Shown here: piece by piece, positions 47,206 through 56,488 of the stretch
How the letters are laid out: every line of letters starts with the position of its first letter
Position numbering within the stretch: the stretch's first letter is position 1
Source of the DNA: Candidatus Rokuibacteriota bacterium
Lineage (GTDB): Bacteria; Methylomirabilota; Methylomirabilia; Rokubacteriales; CSP1-6
Assembly: GCA_003220345.1 (NCBI GenBank)
Contig: QHSC01000078.1
Location: 62,001 to 126,000, forward strand
Direction of reading: 5' to 3'
DNA length: 64,000 nucleotides
The notes under the pieces: model-generated
Told to the model about the DNA's origin: nothing
The model's input: the letters and a program-made list of their open reading frames with translations, nothing else
The model's database searches: none
Translations under genes and position numbers: made by a program

Positions 47206-48125
47206 GTGAGACAGCGCCGTCCGCGCCCGCGCCGGCGCAGGCGAGAGGAGTCGACATGGTCACTGCGTCGCTGAGCCCTCAGGATCTCCGGCAGCACGTC
47301 GGGCGGCGCGCCATCTCCACCGACGTCGTCACACCCGGCCCCGCGAACCTGCTCCGCCTCGCCTTCGGCCGCCCCGAACCCGAGCTGCGGCCCGGAGATC
47401 CGCTCCCCCCAGGCTGGCTCGGCCTGTACTTCCTGCCCAAGTTCCGCCAGGACGAGCTACGGCCCGATGGCAGTCCGCTCGACGCGGGAGTGGTCCCACC
47501 CATGCCGCTGCCCCGGAGGATGTTCGCGGGCGAGCGGCTCCGCTTTCACGAGCCGGTTCGCATCGGGGAGGAGCTGAGACGAGAGACCGAGCTGGCCGAC
47601 CTCGCCATGAAGTCTGGCGGCACGGGCACCCTGGTCTTCGCCACCGTGATCCACAGCGTGTACGCGCCCGGCGGGCTCGCCCTCGAGGAAGAGCGACGAA
47701 CGGTGTTCCGCGAGGAGATCAGGGCGGGGGAGCGGAACCAGGCGCCCCGGCGCGAGGATGCCCCCGTCGACGTCCCGTGGCGGCGGCGTGTCGTTCCCGA
47801 TCCCATCCTGCTCTTCCGCTTCTCGGCCCTGACCTTCAACAGCCATCGCATCCACTACGATCGCGCCTGGGCCATGGACGTCGAGGGCTATCCGGGCCTC
47901 GTGGTGCACGGACCGCTCACCTCCACGCTCCTCGTCGACTTCGCGCGCGATCACAACCCCGGGCGCGTGTTTCGCACGTACACGACCCAGGCGCGCGCGC
48001 CCCTCTTCGACACGGCGCCCTTCGAGCTGCGGGGCCGGCCAAGCGCGGACGGCGGAGGCGCCGAGCTCTGGGCGGTGACCCCGGAAGGCACCGTGGCCAT
48101 GAGCGCCCAGGTAGAGTTCGCGTAG
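47202..48125 (+). CDS. MaoC/FAS1-type hydratase, mesaconyl-C4-CoA or itaconyl-CoA hydratase-like
   Basis: A 307-residue double hot-dog protein with the C-terminal hydratase motif FSALTFNSHRIHYDRAWAMDVEGYPGLVVHGPL, including the catalytic His-Asp region, and a related N-terminal half. Closest known functions are mesaconyl-C4-CoA hydratase of the 3-hydroxypropionate cycle and itaconyl-CoA hydratase; HTD2-like dehydratases look similar. GTG start overlaps the hydrolase stop (GTGA). Confidence 0.82.
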   Translation: MSETAPSAPAPAQARGVDMVTASLSPQDLRQHVGRRAISTDVVTPGPANLLRLAFGRPEPELRPGDPLPPGWLGLYFLPKFRQDELRPDGSPLDAGVVPPMPLPRRMFAGERLRFHEPVRIGEELRRETELADLAMKSGGTGTLVFATVIHSVYAPGGLALEEERRTVFREEIRAGERNQAPRREDAPVDVPWRRRVVPDPILLFRFSALTFNSHRIHYDRAWAMDVEGYPGLVVHGPLTSTLLVDFARDHNPGRVFRTYTTQARAPLFDTAPFELRGRPSADGGGAELWAVTPEGTVAMSAQVEFA

Positions 48126-48133
48126 CGCGTGTC

Positions 48134-48361
48134 GTGCCCGATTCGCTGACGCTCTTCGGGCTCGTGGCGGTCACCGCCATGCTCGTCTTCTACGCCCTCG
48201 AGGATCGGAGCCGCTGGTTCATCCTGGCCTTCGCGGGAGCCTGCGCCCTGGGATCGCTCTACGGCTTTCTGCAGGGCGCGTGGCCCTTCGGCCTGGTGGA
48301 GGCCGTGTGGGCGCTGGTCGCTGCGCGGCGCTGGACGACTCGGGCGGTGACGCGCCTCTGA
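48134..48361 (+). CDS. Small two-helix membrane protein
   Basis: The 75-residue product (FGLVAVTAMLVFYALEDRSRWFILAFAGACALGSLYGFLQGAWPFGLVEAVWALVAARRW) has two or three hydrophobic stretches. It resembles small inner-membrane proteins of unknown function that are widespread in proteobacteria (recalled, not searched). GTG at 48134 is the first in-frame start after the hydratase; GTG 48129 is out of frame. Confidence 0.7.
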   Translation: MPDSLTLFGLVAVTAMLVFYALEDRSRWFILAFAGACALGSLYGFLQGAWPFGLVEAVWALVAARRWTTRAVTRL

Positions 48362-48474
48362 CGATCCTGGCGGCTGTTCGCGACACCGAGCTCCGTCCGC
48401 TCGGTGATCGTCGGGCGGTCGAGACCGTCAAATACCCGGGCACCCCTGCCTGGTCCGGAGATATTGTATTCGCG

Positions 48475-50706
48475 ATGCGACGCTTCCAGCTTCACCCCGC
48501 GGCTCTCTATGCCATCGCTGTCCTGTGCGCGGTGGGCTCCATACTGGCGAGGGCCTCCCTGAACTTTCTCTGGGGCTTCAGATTTCCCTACCTGACCGCG
48601 TATCCCGCCATCCTCCTGGCGGCCTGGCTGGGCGGGCTTGGCCCCGGACTCGTCGCCACCGCCCTCTGCGCGGCCGCCGCCGCGTACTTGTGGATCCCCC
48701 CCACGGGCTCCTTCCACATCGGCGCCCCCAGCGATCTCATCGCGCTCGCCATCTTCGTCTTCATCGGCGCGGCCATCAGCGTCTTGAACGAGGTGATCCA
48801 GCGCCGGGAGCAGCAGCTCGGCCGCCTGCTGGAGAGCATCAGCGACGGGTTCATCGTGCTGGACGACCAGTGGCGCTACCGGTTCGTCAACGACCGGGCC
48901 GCCCAGCTGATGCGTCGATCACGCGCGGAGCTCCTGGGCAAGTGCATCTGGAGCGAGTTTCCCGACCTCGTGGGAAGCGCCTTCGAGGCCGAGGCGCGCC
49001 GCGCCGCGGCGGAGAACATCTCCCGGTACGTGGAGTTCTACGACGAGCCGCGCGGGATCTGGTCCGAGGTGCGGATGTTTCCCTCGCGGGCGGGGCTCGC
49101 CATCTACCTGCAGGACATCACGGAGAGGAAGCAGGGAGAGCTGGCGTCGTTCCATCTCACGGCCCTCGTGCGCTCCTCGGCCGACGCCATCGTGAGCAAG
49201 GATCTCGGCGGGATCATCCGATCCTGGAACCCCGCGGCCGAGAAGCTGTTCGGATACACGGCGGCGGAGGCGGTGGGACGGTCCATCACGATCATCATCC
49301 CGCCCGAGCGCTTGCACGAGGAGGACGAGGTGCTGGCGCGGATCCGGCAAGGCAGGGCCATCAGCGATTTCGAGACGGTGCGCGTGCGCAAGGATGGAAC
49401 GATGGTGGACATCTCCCTGACGGTGTCTCCCGTGCGCTCGACGACGGGCGAGATCATCGGCGTCTCGAAGATCGCGCGCGACATCAGCGGCCGGAACCGG
49501 CTGGAGCGCGAACGCATGGTCCTTCTCGCGCGCGAGCAGGAGGCGCGCGCGGAGGCGGAGGCGGCGAGCCGCGCCAAGGACGAGTTCCTCGCTGTGTTGT
49601 CCCACGAGCTGCGCACCCCGCTCAATGCCGTGTACGGGTGGGCGAACATCCTGAAATCGGGCGGGATCGACGAGGCGACGGCGGCGCGCGGGCTCGACGC
49701 GATCGTGCGGAACGCCAATGCCCAGGTGCAGCTCATCGACGACCTCCTCGACGTGTCCCGCATCGTGTCGGGGAAGATGCGGCTCGATGTGCAGCATGTC
49801 GATCTCGCCTCGGTGGTGAGGGCGGCCCTCGATTCGATGAGCCCCGCCGCCGCCGCCAAGGGCATACGGCTTCAGACCGCTCTCGATCCTCGGGCGGGGC
49901 CAATCACGGGAGATCCGAACCGGCTGCAGCAGGTGGTCTGGAACCTCGTGAGCAACGCCGTGAAATTCACGCCGCGGGGCGGTCAGATCCAGGTGCACCT
50001 GCAGCGGGTCAACTCGCATGTCGAGTTCGTGGTCAGCGATACGGGACAGGGTATCGGTCCCGAGCTGCTGCCGTATCTCTTCGAGCGATTCCGGCAAGGG
50101 GATAGCTCCACGACGCGACAGCATGAAGGACTCGGGCTCGGCCTGGCTCTCGTCAAGTACTTGACGGAGCTTCACGGCGGGATCGTCTCCGCCTACAGCC
50201 CCGGCTCCGGGAAAGGCGCGACGTTCACGGTGAAGCTGCCTCTGACCATCGCGCAGGCCCCGGCGGCGACGGAGCCGGGAGAGCATCCGACGGCGGCCCT
50301 GGTGGCGCGCGCGCTGGCGGGCCCGCGCCTCGACGGCCTGCGTGTCCTCGTCGTGGACGACGACCAGGACTCGCTCGATCTTGCCTCCGCCATCCTGAGC
50401 GGAGTGGGGGCGGTGGTCACGACCTCTCGCTCAGCGGCGGAAGCTCTGGAGCTGCTGCGTCAGGAGCGCCCGGACGTGCTGATCTCCGACATCGAAATGC
50501 CCGGCGAGGACGGCTATGCGCTCATCCGCAAGGTGCGCACGCTCGACCGCTCGAGCGGTGGCGCCACGCCCGCCGTCGCGCTCACGGCGTACGGACGCGT
50601 CGAGGATCGCCTGCGCACGATTTCTGCGGGCTACAGCATGCACGTGCCCAAGCCGGTGCAGCCCGTCGAGCTGACCACGATCGTTGCCAGCCTCGCAGGA
50701 CGGTAG
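48475..50706 (+). CDS. Hybrid sensor histidine kinase with DUF4118 and PAS domains
   Basis: The 743-residue protein has four hydrophobic helices of DUF4118 type (about 10-105, including LTAYPAILLAAWLGGLGPGLVAT) and two PAS domains (about 118-230 and 232-345). A HisKA domain follows with the phospho-His377 in SHELRTP, then an HATPase with NLVSNAVKF and DTGQGIG. The C-terminal receiver has Asp672 in ISDIEMPGEDG. It senses an unknown signal, perhaps within the membrane, and can relay internally. ATG 48475 is used; TATTGT lies 7 bases before it. Confidence 0.9.
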   Translation: MRRFQLHPAALYAIAVLCAVGSILARASLNFLWGFRFPYLTAYPAILLAAWLGGLGPGLVATALCAAAAAYLWIPPTGSFHIGAPSDLIALAIFVFIGAAISVLNEVIQRREQQLGRLLESISDGFIVLDDQWRYRFVNDRAAQLMRRSRAELLGKCIWSEFPDLVGSAFEAEARRAAAENISRYVEFYDEPRGIWSEVRMFPSRAGLAIYLQDITERKQGELASFHLTALVRSSADAIVSKDLGGIIRSWNPAAEKLFGYTAAEAVGRSITIIIPPERLHEEDEVLARIRQGRAISDFETVRVRKDGTMVDISLTVSPVRSTTGEIIGVSKIARDISGRNRLERERMVLLAREQEARAEAEAASRAKDEFLAVLSHELRTPLNAVYGWANILKSGGIDEATAARGLDAIVRNANAQVQLIDDLLDVSRIVSGKMRLDVQHVDLASVVRAALDSMSPAAAAKGIRLQTALDPRAGPITGDPNRLQQVVWNLVSNAVKFTPRGGQIQVHLQRVNSHVEFVVSDTGQGIGPELLPYLFERFRQGDSSTTRQHEGLGLGLALVKYLTELHGGIVSAYSPGSGKGATFTVKLPLTIAQAPAATEPGEHPTAALVARALAGPRLDGLRVLVVDDDQDSLDLASAILSGVGAVVTTSRSAAEALELLRQERPDVLISDIEMPGEDGYALIRKVRTLDRSSGGATPAVALTAYGRVEDRLRTISAGYSMHVPKPVQPVELTTIVASLAGR

Positions 50707-51015
50707 CCTCGTCAAGAAGAGCGCGGATCGATTTTCCGAGTATGTCAGTTTTGCCATCCCGACCGGGTAATCGTGACGTGGGGAACCTCCCGGCACGGTG
50801 TCTTGCCCTTGGCAAATGACCGCGAGATGGCCAATTCTCGCTCGACAATGATGCAGACGTTTTGGCACAGATGATGCGGCGTATGGCGCAAGGACCGCAG
50901 GGTTCCCGACTCTCATGCCCTCTAGCATCCCGAGCGGCCATCGTGATCCCGCCTTGGCACTCTCAACGGGTGCGGGCTCGATCCCCGCCTGCGTCGCCGC
51001 CTCCACGCGAGTCCC
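50707..51015. other. Intergenic region between the two kinase genes
   Basis: About 309 bases with no supported gene. It contains a sigma-54-like element (50863-50877), a second TTGGCAA sequence near 50811 that lacks the -12 GC, and no obvious terminator. It is less GC-rich than its flanks. Confidence 0.6.
50863..50877 (+). promoter_or_regulatory. Sigma-54-like -24/-12 element upstream of second kinase
   Basis: TGGCACAGATGATGC matches the RpoN consensus (TGGCAC, five bases, TTGC) with one mismatch and correct GG-to-GC spacing. It lies about 138 bases before the kinase GTG. RpoN-dependent genes need an AAA+ activator, and none is visible here. Confidence 0.4.
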
Positions 51016-53622
51016 GTGAAGATCCGCTCGTATCTTTTCGTCCTCACCGCGGCCGCCCTCCTTCCTCTCGTGGTGTTTTCCGCGCTCATCACGGGCGTCT
51101 TGTGGAAGACGCAGCAGTCGGCGCAGGACCTGAGATTCAGCGAGCGTGTCAAGGGCATGTCCATCGCCCTCGACAGGGAGTTGCTCGGAAGCATGCGGGT
51201 GCTCGAGATCCTCGCCCGGTCGGCGTCGCTGGACACGGAGGACCTCGCAATTTTCTACGCCCGCGCCCGGCGGGTGCGTGATCAGGAAAAGGGCTGGCAG
51301 ACCATCATTCTCGCGGAGGCCTCGGGGCGAGAGGTCTTCGACGTGCGGCGGCCCTTCGGGTCGCCGCTCCGCCAGCGAGTCGACAGGGCGACGCTGCAAC
51401 AGGCCATCAGGGCTCGCCGGCCCATCGTCTCTCGGCTTCTCGAGGGGCCCGGCCCCGGAGAGTTCAGGACCTTCATCGGGGTTCCCGTCGCGAGTCGGGA
51501 GGGGATCCAGTACGTGCTCCTCGCGGAGCTCGACGCCGCGTCGTGGCTGAGCTTCTTGCAAACCTATCCCGTCGCGGCCGATGCGACCATGACGCTCCTC
51601 GACCAGGACGGACACATCATCGCTCGCACCCTCGACAATGCTCGGTGGGTGGGCAAGTCCGCCGCGCCCGACCTGCGAGAACGGAGCCGCGAGAGCACGC
51701 TCGCCGCGTACCGGACGACGGGTCTCGAGGGCGAGCGGTTGTACTCGGCGCACAGCCGGTCCGCCGTGAGCGGATGGACAATGGCCACGGGCGTGCCGGT
51801 GGCGGCCGTCAACAGCGTGCTGTGGAAATCGACGCTGCTCACGGCCGGCGGCGTCGTCCTCGCCATCGCCCTCGCGGGCGGGCTGGCCTTGCTCTTGAGT
51901 CGGAATGCGGCTCGCCCCATCTCGGCCCTGGCCAGGCTCTCGTCGGCCTTCTCGGGCGGCAGTTCTCCGCCTCCCGACGAGCGCGGCCTCCGTATCAGCG
52001 AAGTGGACGAGGTCGCCCGAGTCCTGCATCAGGCCGCGGCCGACCGTCGCGTGAACGAGGCGCGCTTCGAGGTGCTGGCGCAGTTGGCCCCTGCCGGCCT
52101 GTTCCAGACCGACGCGGGGGGCGGCTACGTGTACGTGAATGACCAGTGGTGCGCCATCACGGGAATCTCCCGGCAGCACGCGACGGGCGCGGGCTGGGTC
52201 GACGCCCTTCACGAGGACGACCGCGAGCGTGTCACCCGCCACTGGGACGACGCGATCAAGCTCCAGTGCGATTTCGCGACGGAGTATCGACTGCTACGAC
52301 CCGACAGCGAAACGAGATGGGTGACGGCTCAGGCGAGGCCGGTGCGCAACTGGCGCGACACAGTGGTGAGCCACGTCGGGTTCATCACCGACACCACGGA
52401 CCTCAAGCGGGTGGCCGAGCGCCGGGAAGAGCTCATGGAGCGGATACAGGCGGCGCGGATCGCCGCGGAGAGCGCCAGCCATGCCAAGGACGAGTTCTTC
52501 GGCGTGGTGTCCCACGAGCTCCGGAACCCATTGAACTCCATCCAGCTCTGGCTGGAGGTGCTCCGCCCCCGGGCCGGAGACCACCCGCAGATCGCCCGCG
52601 CCCTGGAGTTCATCAAGCGCGCCGCGGACACGCAGACCAAGCTCATCGACGACCTCCTCGACGTCGCGCGCATCGAAGCGGGCAAGCTTCGCATGGAAGT
52701 GGTGACGGTTCCCCTCGGTCCGATCCTGACGGCGGCCCTGGATTCGGTTCGGCTCGCGGTGACCGCCAAAGGGATCACCCTGGAGCTGAGGCTCGCGGAG
52801 GGGTCCCTGGCCGTCACCGGCGATTCCAGCCGGCTGCAGCAGGTCGCCTCGAACCTCCTCTCCAACGCGATCAAGTTCACGCCCAAGGGCGGAAAGGTCG
52901 AGGTCTCTCTCAGGAGGACGGACTCGCACGCGCGGCTCATCGTGAAGGACGACGGCGAGGGAATTGCCCCCGAGTTTCTCCCGCACATCTTCGAGAGATT
53001 CCGCCAGGCCGATACGAGCAGTAGCAGGACCGCGCCTGGACTGGGGCTCGGCCTGTCCATCGCGCGTCAGCTCGTGGAGCTGCATGGCGGGCGGATCTGG
53101 GCGGAGAGCCCGGGCAAGGGGAAGGGCGCCACATTCTTCGTGGAGCTGCCCCTCGCCCCGGCCATCGCCGTCCTTGCCGAGTCGCGGGGACGCGACGACG
53201 ACAAGCAGACGGCGCCGGTCCAGGGTCTTCGCCTCCTCGTGGTCGAGGACGAGCCGGGAGCGCAGGAAGCGCTCGCGTCCCTCCTGCGATCGGCAGGCGC
53301 TCGCGTCGCGACGGCCGGCTCCGTCGGGGAAGCCCTGGATCTCCTGGAACGCGAGCGGTTCGACGTGATGGTGAGCGATATCGGCATGCCGGGTCAGGAC
53401 GGGTACGATCTCATCCGCCAGCTCCGCCAGCGGCCCCGGGACCACGGGAGCACGACCCCGGGGATTGCCTTGACCGCCTACGCGGGCGTCGACAACGAGC
53501 GCCGGGCCCTCTCCGCCGGCTACCAGATGCACCTGGCCAAGCCCATCAAGCCCTCCGTGCTCACCCAGGCCATCGCGGGGCTCGCGCGCTCGCGGCGCGA
53601 CGAGCTCTCCGCGGCGGACTGA
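51016..53622 (+). CDS. Hybrid sensor histidine kinase with extracytoplasmic sensor domain
   Basis: The 868-residue protein starts with a membrane helix (about 5-30), then a Cache-like extracytoplasmic domain (about 35-270) and a second helix (about 275-298). A linker and a PAS domain (about 350-470) follow. HisKA has His500 in SHELRNP; the HATPase has NLLSNAIKF, DDGEGI and GLGLGLSIARQL. A receiver with Asp788 in VSDIGMPGQDG ends the protein. The domain order parallels the upstream kinase, suggesting related roles. GTG start. Confidence 0.9.
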   Translation: MKIRSYLFVLTAAALLPLVVFSALITGVLWKTQQSAQDLRFSERVKGMSIALDRELLGSMRVLEILARSASLDTEDLAIFYARARRVRDQEKGWQTIILAEASGREVFDVRRPFGSPLRQRVDRATLQQAIRARRPIVSRLLEGPGPGEFRTFIGVPVASREGIQYVLLAELDAASWLSFLQTYPVAADATMTLLDQDGHIIARTLDNARWVGKSAAPDLRERSRESTLAAYRTTGLEGERLYSAHSRSAVSGWTMATGVPVAAVNSVLWKSTLLTAGGVVLAIALAGGLALLLSRNAARPISALARLSSAFSGGSSPPPDERGLRISEVDEVARVLHQAAADRRVNEARFEVLAQLAPAGLFQTDAGGGYVYVNDQWCAITGISRQHATGAGWVDALHEDDRERVTRHWDDAIKLQCDFATEYRLLRPDSETRWVTAQARPVRNWRDTVVSHVGFITDTTDLKRVAERREELMERIQAARIAAESASHAKDEFFGVVSHELRNPLNSIQLWLEVLRPRAGDHPQIARALEFIKRAADTQTKLIDDLLDVARIEAGKLRMEVVTVPLGPILTAALDSVRLAVTAKGITLELRLAEGSLAVTGDSSRLQQVASNLLSNAIKFTPKGGKVEVSLRRTDSHARLIVKDDGEGIAPEFLPHIFERFRQADTSSSRTAPGLGLGLSIARQLVELHGGRIWAESPGKGKGATFFVELPLAPAIAVLAESRGRDDDKQTAPVQGLRLLVVEDEPGAQEALASLLRSAGARVATAGSVGEALDLLERERFDVMVSDIGMPGQDGYDLIRQLRQRPRDHGSTTPGIALTAYAGVDNERRALSAGYQMHLAKPIKPSVLTQAIAGLARSRRDELSAAD

Positions 53623-53632
53623 GGCTCGACTC

Positions 53633-55348
53633 ATGCGCTACCTCGTCCTCGCCTGCGACTTCGACGGAACCCTGGCCACCGAGGGCACGGTCTCGGGTGA
53701 GACGATGGCCGCCCTTCACCGGCTTTGCGACTCGGGCCGCAAGGTCGTCCTGGTGACGGGGCGGGAGATCGAGGATCTGCTCGCCATCTTTCCGGACGTC
53801 GAGGTGTTCGACCGCGTGGTCGCCGAGAACGGCGGAGTCGTCTACCGCCCGGCCAGCCGAGAGCACAAGACGCTCGGGGAAGCCCCACCCCCCGAGCTCA
53901 TCTCCGCGCTCCGCGCCCGCGGGATCTCTCCGCTCTCCGTGGGGCATTGCCTGGTGGCGACCTGGCAGCCTCACGAGACGGCTGTGCTCGAGACCATCCG
54001 GGACCTCGGGCTCGAGCTCCAGGTCATCTTCAACAAGGGCGCGGTCATGATCCTGCCGTCCGGAGTGAACAAGGCGACGGGGCTCGAAGCCGCGCTGCTC
54101 GAGCTGGGACTCTCCCCGCACAACTGCGTGGGCGTGGGCGACGCGGAGAACGACCACGCCTTCCTCCGGCTCTGCGAGTGCGGCGTGGCGGTGGCCAACG
54201 CGCTCCCTCTCATCCAGGAGCGCGCCGACTGGGTGACCCGGGAGCCGAACGGTGCCGGCGTCACCGAGCTGATGGAGAAGCTCATCGACGGCGACCTCGC
54301 CGACCTGGAAGGCCGGCTGTCCCGGCACGCCATCCTCCTCGGCACCCGCGAGACGAGCGAGGAGGTCCGCCTGAACCCCTATGGCCTCGGCGTCCTGATC
54401 GCCGGCTCGTCGGGGAGCGGAAAGTCGACGATCGCGACCGGCGTGCTCGAGCGTCTGGCTGAGCGGCGCTACCAGTTCTGCATCGTCGACCCCGAGGGCG
54501 ACTATGCCCTGCTCGAGAACGCCATTGTGCTCGGAGACAAGCAGCGCGCTCCCACGGTGGCGGGGGCCCTGGACGTGCTCGAGCAGCCGAACCGCAACGT
54601 GGTGGTCAACCTCCTCGGGCTCGGGCTCGACGAGCGCCCGGCCTTCTTCTCGCGCCTCTTGCCCGGACTTCAAGATTTGCGGTCGCGCACGGGCCGGCCC
54701 CACTGGATCGTGGTGGACGAGGCCCATCACCTACTGCCCGCGTCCTCCGAGCTCGTCTCGGTGACGCTTCCCCGGACGCTCTCGGGCATGATGCTCATCA
54801 CCGTGCACCCCGAGCACGTGGCCCCGGCCGTGCTCTCCTCCATCGACATCGTGGTCGCCATCGGGAAGTCGTCCGACGACACGCTCCGGGCCTTCGGCGA
54901 GGTCGTGGGCGCCCAGCCGCCGCTCACGCTCCCCGGCACGAAGGAGCCCGGAGAGGCGCTCCTGTGGACGCGGCGGCCGCGACCTCACGATCCCGTGTGG
55001 TTCCGCACGGCGCCGCCCCAGGGAGAGCATCGGCGTCACGTGCGCAAGTACGCCACGGGCGAGCTGGGCGAGGACAAGAGCTTCTACTTCCGCGGCCCCG
55101 CCGGACGGCTCAACCTGCGGGCTCAGAACCTCGCCCTCTACGTTCAGCTGGCCGAGGGAGTCGACGACGAGACGTGGCTCCATCATCTTCGCCTCAAGGA
55201 CTATTCCCGCTGGTTCCGCGAGGCGATCAAGGACGAGGCGCTCGCCTCCGAGGCGGTGAGCGTGGAAGAAGACACGAGCCTTCCTCCAAGGGAGAGCCGT
55301 GCCCTGATCAGGGTGGCCATCGAACGGCGCTACACGCTTCCGCCCTGA
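53633..55348 (+). CDS. HAD phosphatase fused to a HerA/DUF853-like P-loop ATPase
   Basis: A 571-residue two-part protein. Residues 1-225 form a HAD-IIB phosphatase of the sugar-phosphatase type (DFDGTL with Asp9 and Asp11, VTGREIEDLL, GVGDAENDHAFL). Residues 245-500 form a P-loop ATPase with Walker A GSSGSGKST (258-266), IVDPEGDY and a Walker B-like WIVVDEAHHLLP. That part resembles DUF87/DUF853 ATPases. Both catalytic sets look intact. The combined function is unknown; it follows the kinase gene by 10 bases. Confidence 0.82.
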   Translation: MRYLVLACDFDGTLATEGTVSGETMAALHRLCDSGRKVVLVTGREIEDLLAIFPDVEVFDRVVAENGGVVYRPASREHKTLGEAPPPELISALRARGISPLSVGHCLVATWQPHETAVLETIRDLGLELQVIFNKGAVMILPSGVNKATGLEAALLELGLSPHNCVGVGDAENDHAFLRLCECGVAVANALPLIQERADWVTREPNGAGVTELMEKLIDGDLADLEGRLSRHAILLGTRETSEEVRLNPYGLGVLIAGSSGSGKSTIATGVLERLAERRYQFCIVDPEGDYALLENAIVLGDKQRAPTVAGALDVLEQPNRNVVVNLLGLGLDERPAFFSRLLPGLQDLRSRTGRPHWIVVDEAHHLLPASSELVSVTLPRTLSGMMLITVHPEHVAPAVLSSIDIVVAIGKSSDDTLRAFGEVVGAQPPLTLPGTKEPGEALLWTRRPRPHDPVWFRTAPPQGEHRRHVRKYATGELGEDKSFYFRGPAGRLNLRAQNLALYVQLAEGVDDETWLHHLRLKDYSRWFREAIKDEALASEAVSVEEDTSLPPRESRALIRVAIERRYTLPP

Positions 55349-55500
55349 TCGGGAAACAGATCGGCGCCTGCGCAGGAATCTGGGCTCGATGAACTTCTGG
55401 CCAAGTCTCCGCCGACGGAAGTTCGGCGCGGCGGCGCCCACCGGGCTCGGCCGTCGGATTCGCATCCGCAATGCCTCCCCGTTGCTCCGCAGAGTCACCT

Positions 55501-56331
55501 ATGTCGGGTAAGCGACAGACATCGCCTGCGCGACAGTATAGAGTACCCGGCGGTCCCCACAGCTTGCCGGTGCATGGCGCGTGGAAGGGTCATCTGCCGG
55601 CGAAGGAGAGCATCCTGCCCGACGGCACGCAAAAAGTGGAGTTCGTCCGAAATCGCATCCTGGCCGGTCTGCCGCGCAAGGAGTATGCGCGGATCGCCTC
55701 CGACCTGGTGCCCACGACGCTGAAGGCCGGCCAGATCCTCTACGAGCCGGGTGGGACCATGCAATCGGCGTACTTCCCGGAGACGGCCGTCGTCTCCATC
55801 CTCTCCCAGGCCGAGGATGGGACGTCCATCGAGGTCAGCCTGGTCGGCAGCGAGGGTGTCGTCGGTGTCCCCATCGTTCTCAAATCGCATGCGCTTCCCT
55901 ACAGAGTCGTGGTGCAGGGGGCGGGCACGGCGTGGAGAATGAAGGCCGATGTGCTCCGGAGGGAGTTCGATCGCTGCGGGCCTCTCCACAAGCTCCTCTT
56001 GCACTACGTGCATGCCCTGATCGTCCAGCTCGCCCAGTCGAGCGCCTGCAATCAGTTCCACACGACACGCCAACGTCTCTGTCGTTGGCTGCTGGCCTCC
56101 GAGGACCTCTCGGGCTCGAATGAGCTCCGGTCCACCCAGGAGTTTCTCTCCCAGATGCTTGGGGTGAATCGTGGCAGCGCCAATCAGGCCGCGGGGTCCC
56201 TGCAGAGGGCGGGCCTGATCCGGTACCGCCGCGGCCGTATCACCATTCTGAATCGCGCTGGTCTGGAAACGGCCACATGTGAGTGCTACCGCATCATTCG
56301 AAGTGAGTTCGACCGCTTCTTCCGCCGGTGA
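55501..56331 (+). CDS. Crp/Fnr-family transcriptional regulator
   Basis: The 276-residue protein has a cyclic-nucleotide-binding-like beta-roll (about 60-160, LKAGQILYEPGGTMQSAYFPETAVVSIL...LVGSEGVVGVP) and a C-terminal winged helix (about 195-265, TQEFLSQMLGVNRGSANQAAGSLQRAGLIRYRRGRITI). There is no Fe-S cysteine cluster of Fnr type. The start could also be ATG 55471. Upstream 55349-55500 holds nothing else I can name. Confidence 0.88.
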   Translation: MSGKRQTSPARQYRVPGGPHSLPVHGAWKGHLPAKESILPDGTQKVEFVRNRILAGLPRKEYARIASDLVPTTLKAGQILYEPGGTMQSAYFPETAVVSILSQAEDGTSIEVSLVGSEGVVGVPIVLKSHALPYRVVVQGAGTAWRMKADVLRREFDRCGPLHKLLLHYVHALIVQLAQSSACNQFHTTRQRLCRWLLASEDLSGSNELRSTQEFLSQMLGVNRGSANQAAGSLQRAGLIRYRRGRITILNRAGLETATCECYRIIRSEFDRFFRR

Positions 56332-56488
56332 CGCACGTTCGCGGAGCCCGTCCCATCCAGGAGGGACTCCCGTGTTCGGTGTTCGACAGACAAGTTCTCG
56401 GCGAGTGGACTACACTTCTCGCGGCCTTGGCTGGCTGCTCTTCGAGTGCCCAGCAGGTCTTTTGCGGACGCAAGGGGCCCAGGTGACC

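Noticed and set aside
50811-50825. TTGGCAAATGACC as a second sigma-54 site.
   Set aside because: The expected GC at the -12 position is missing.
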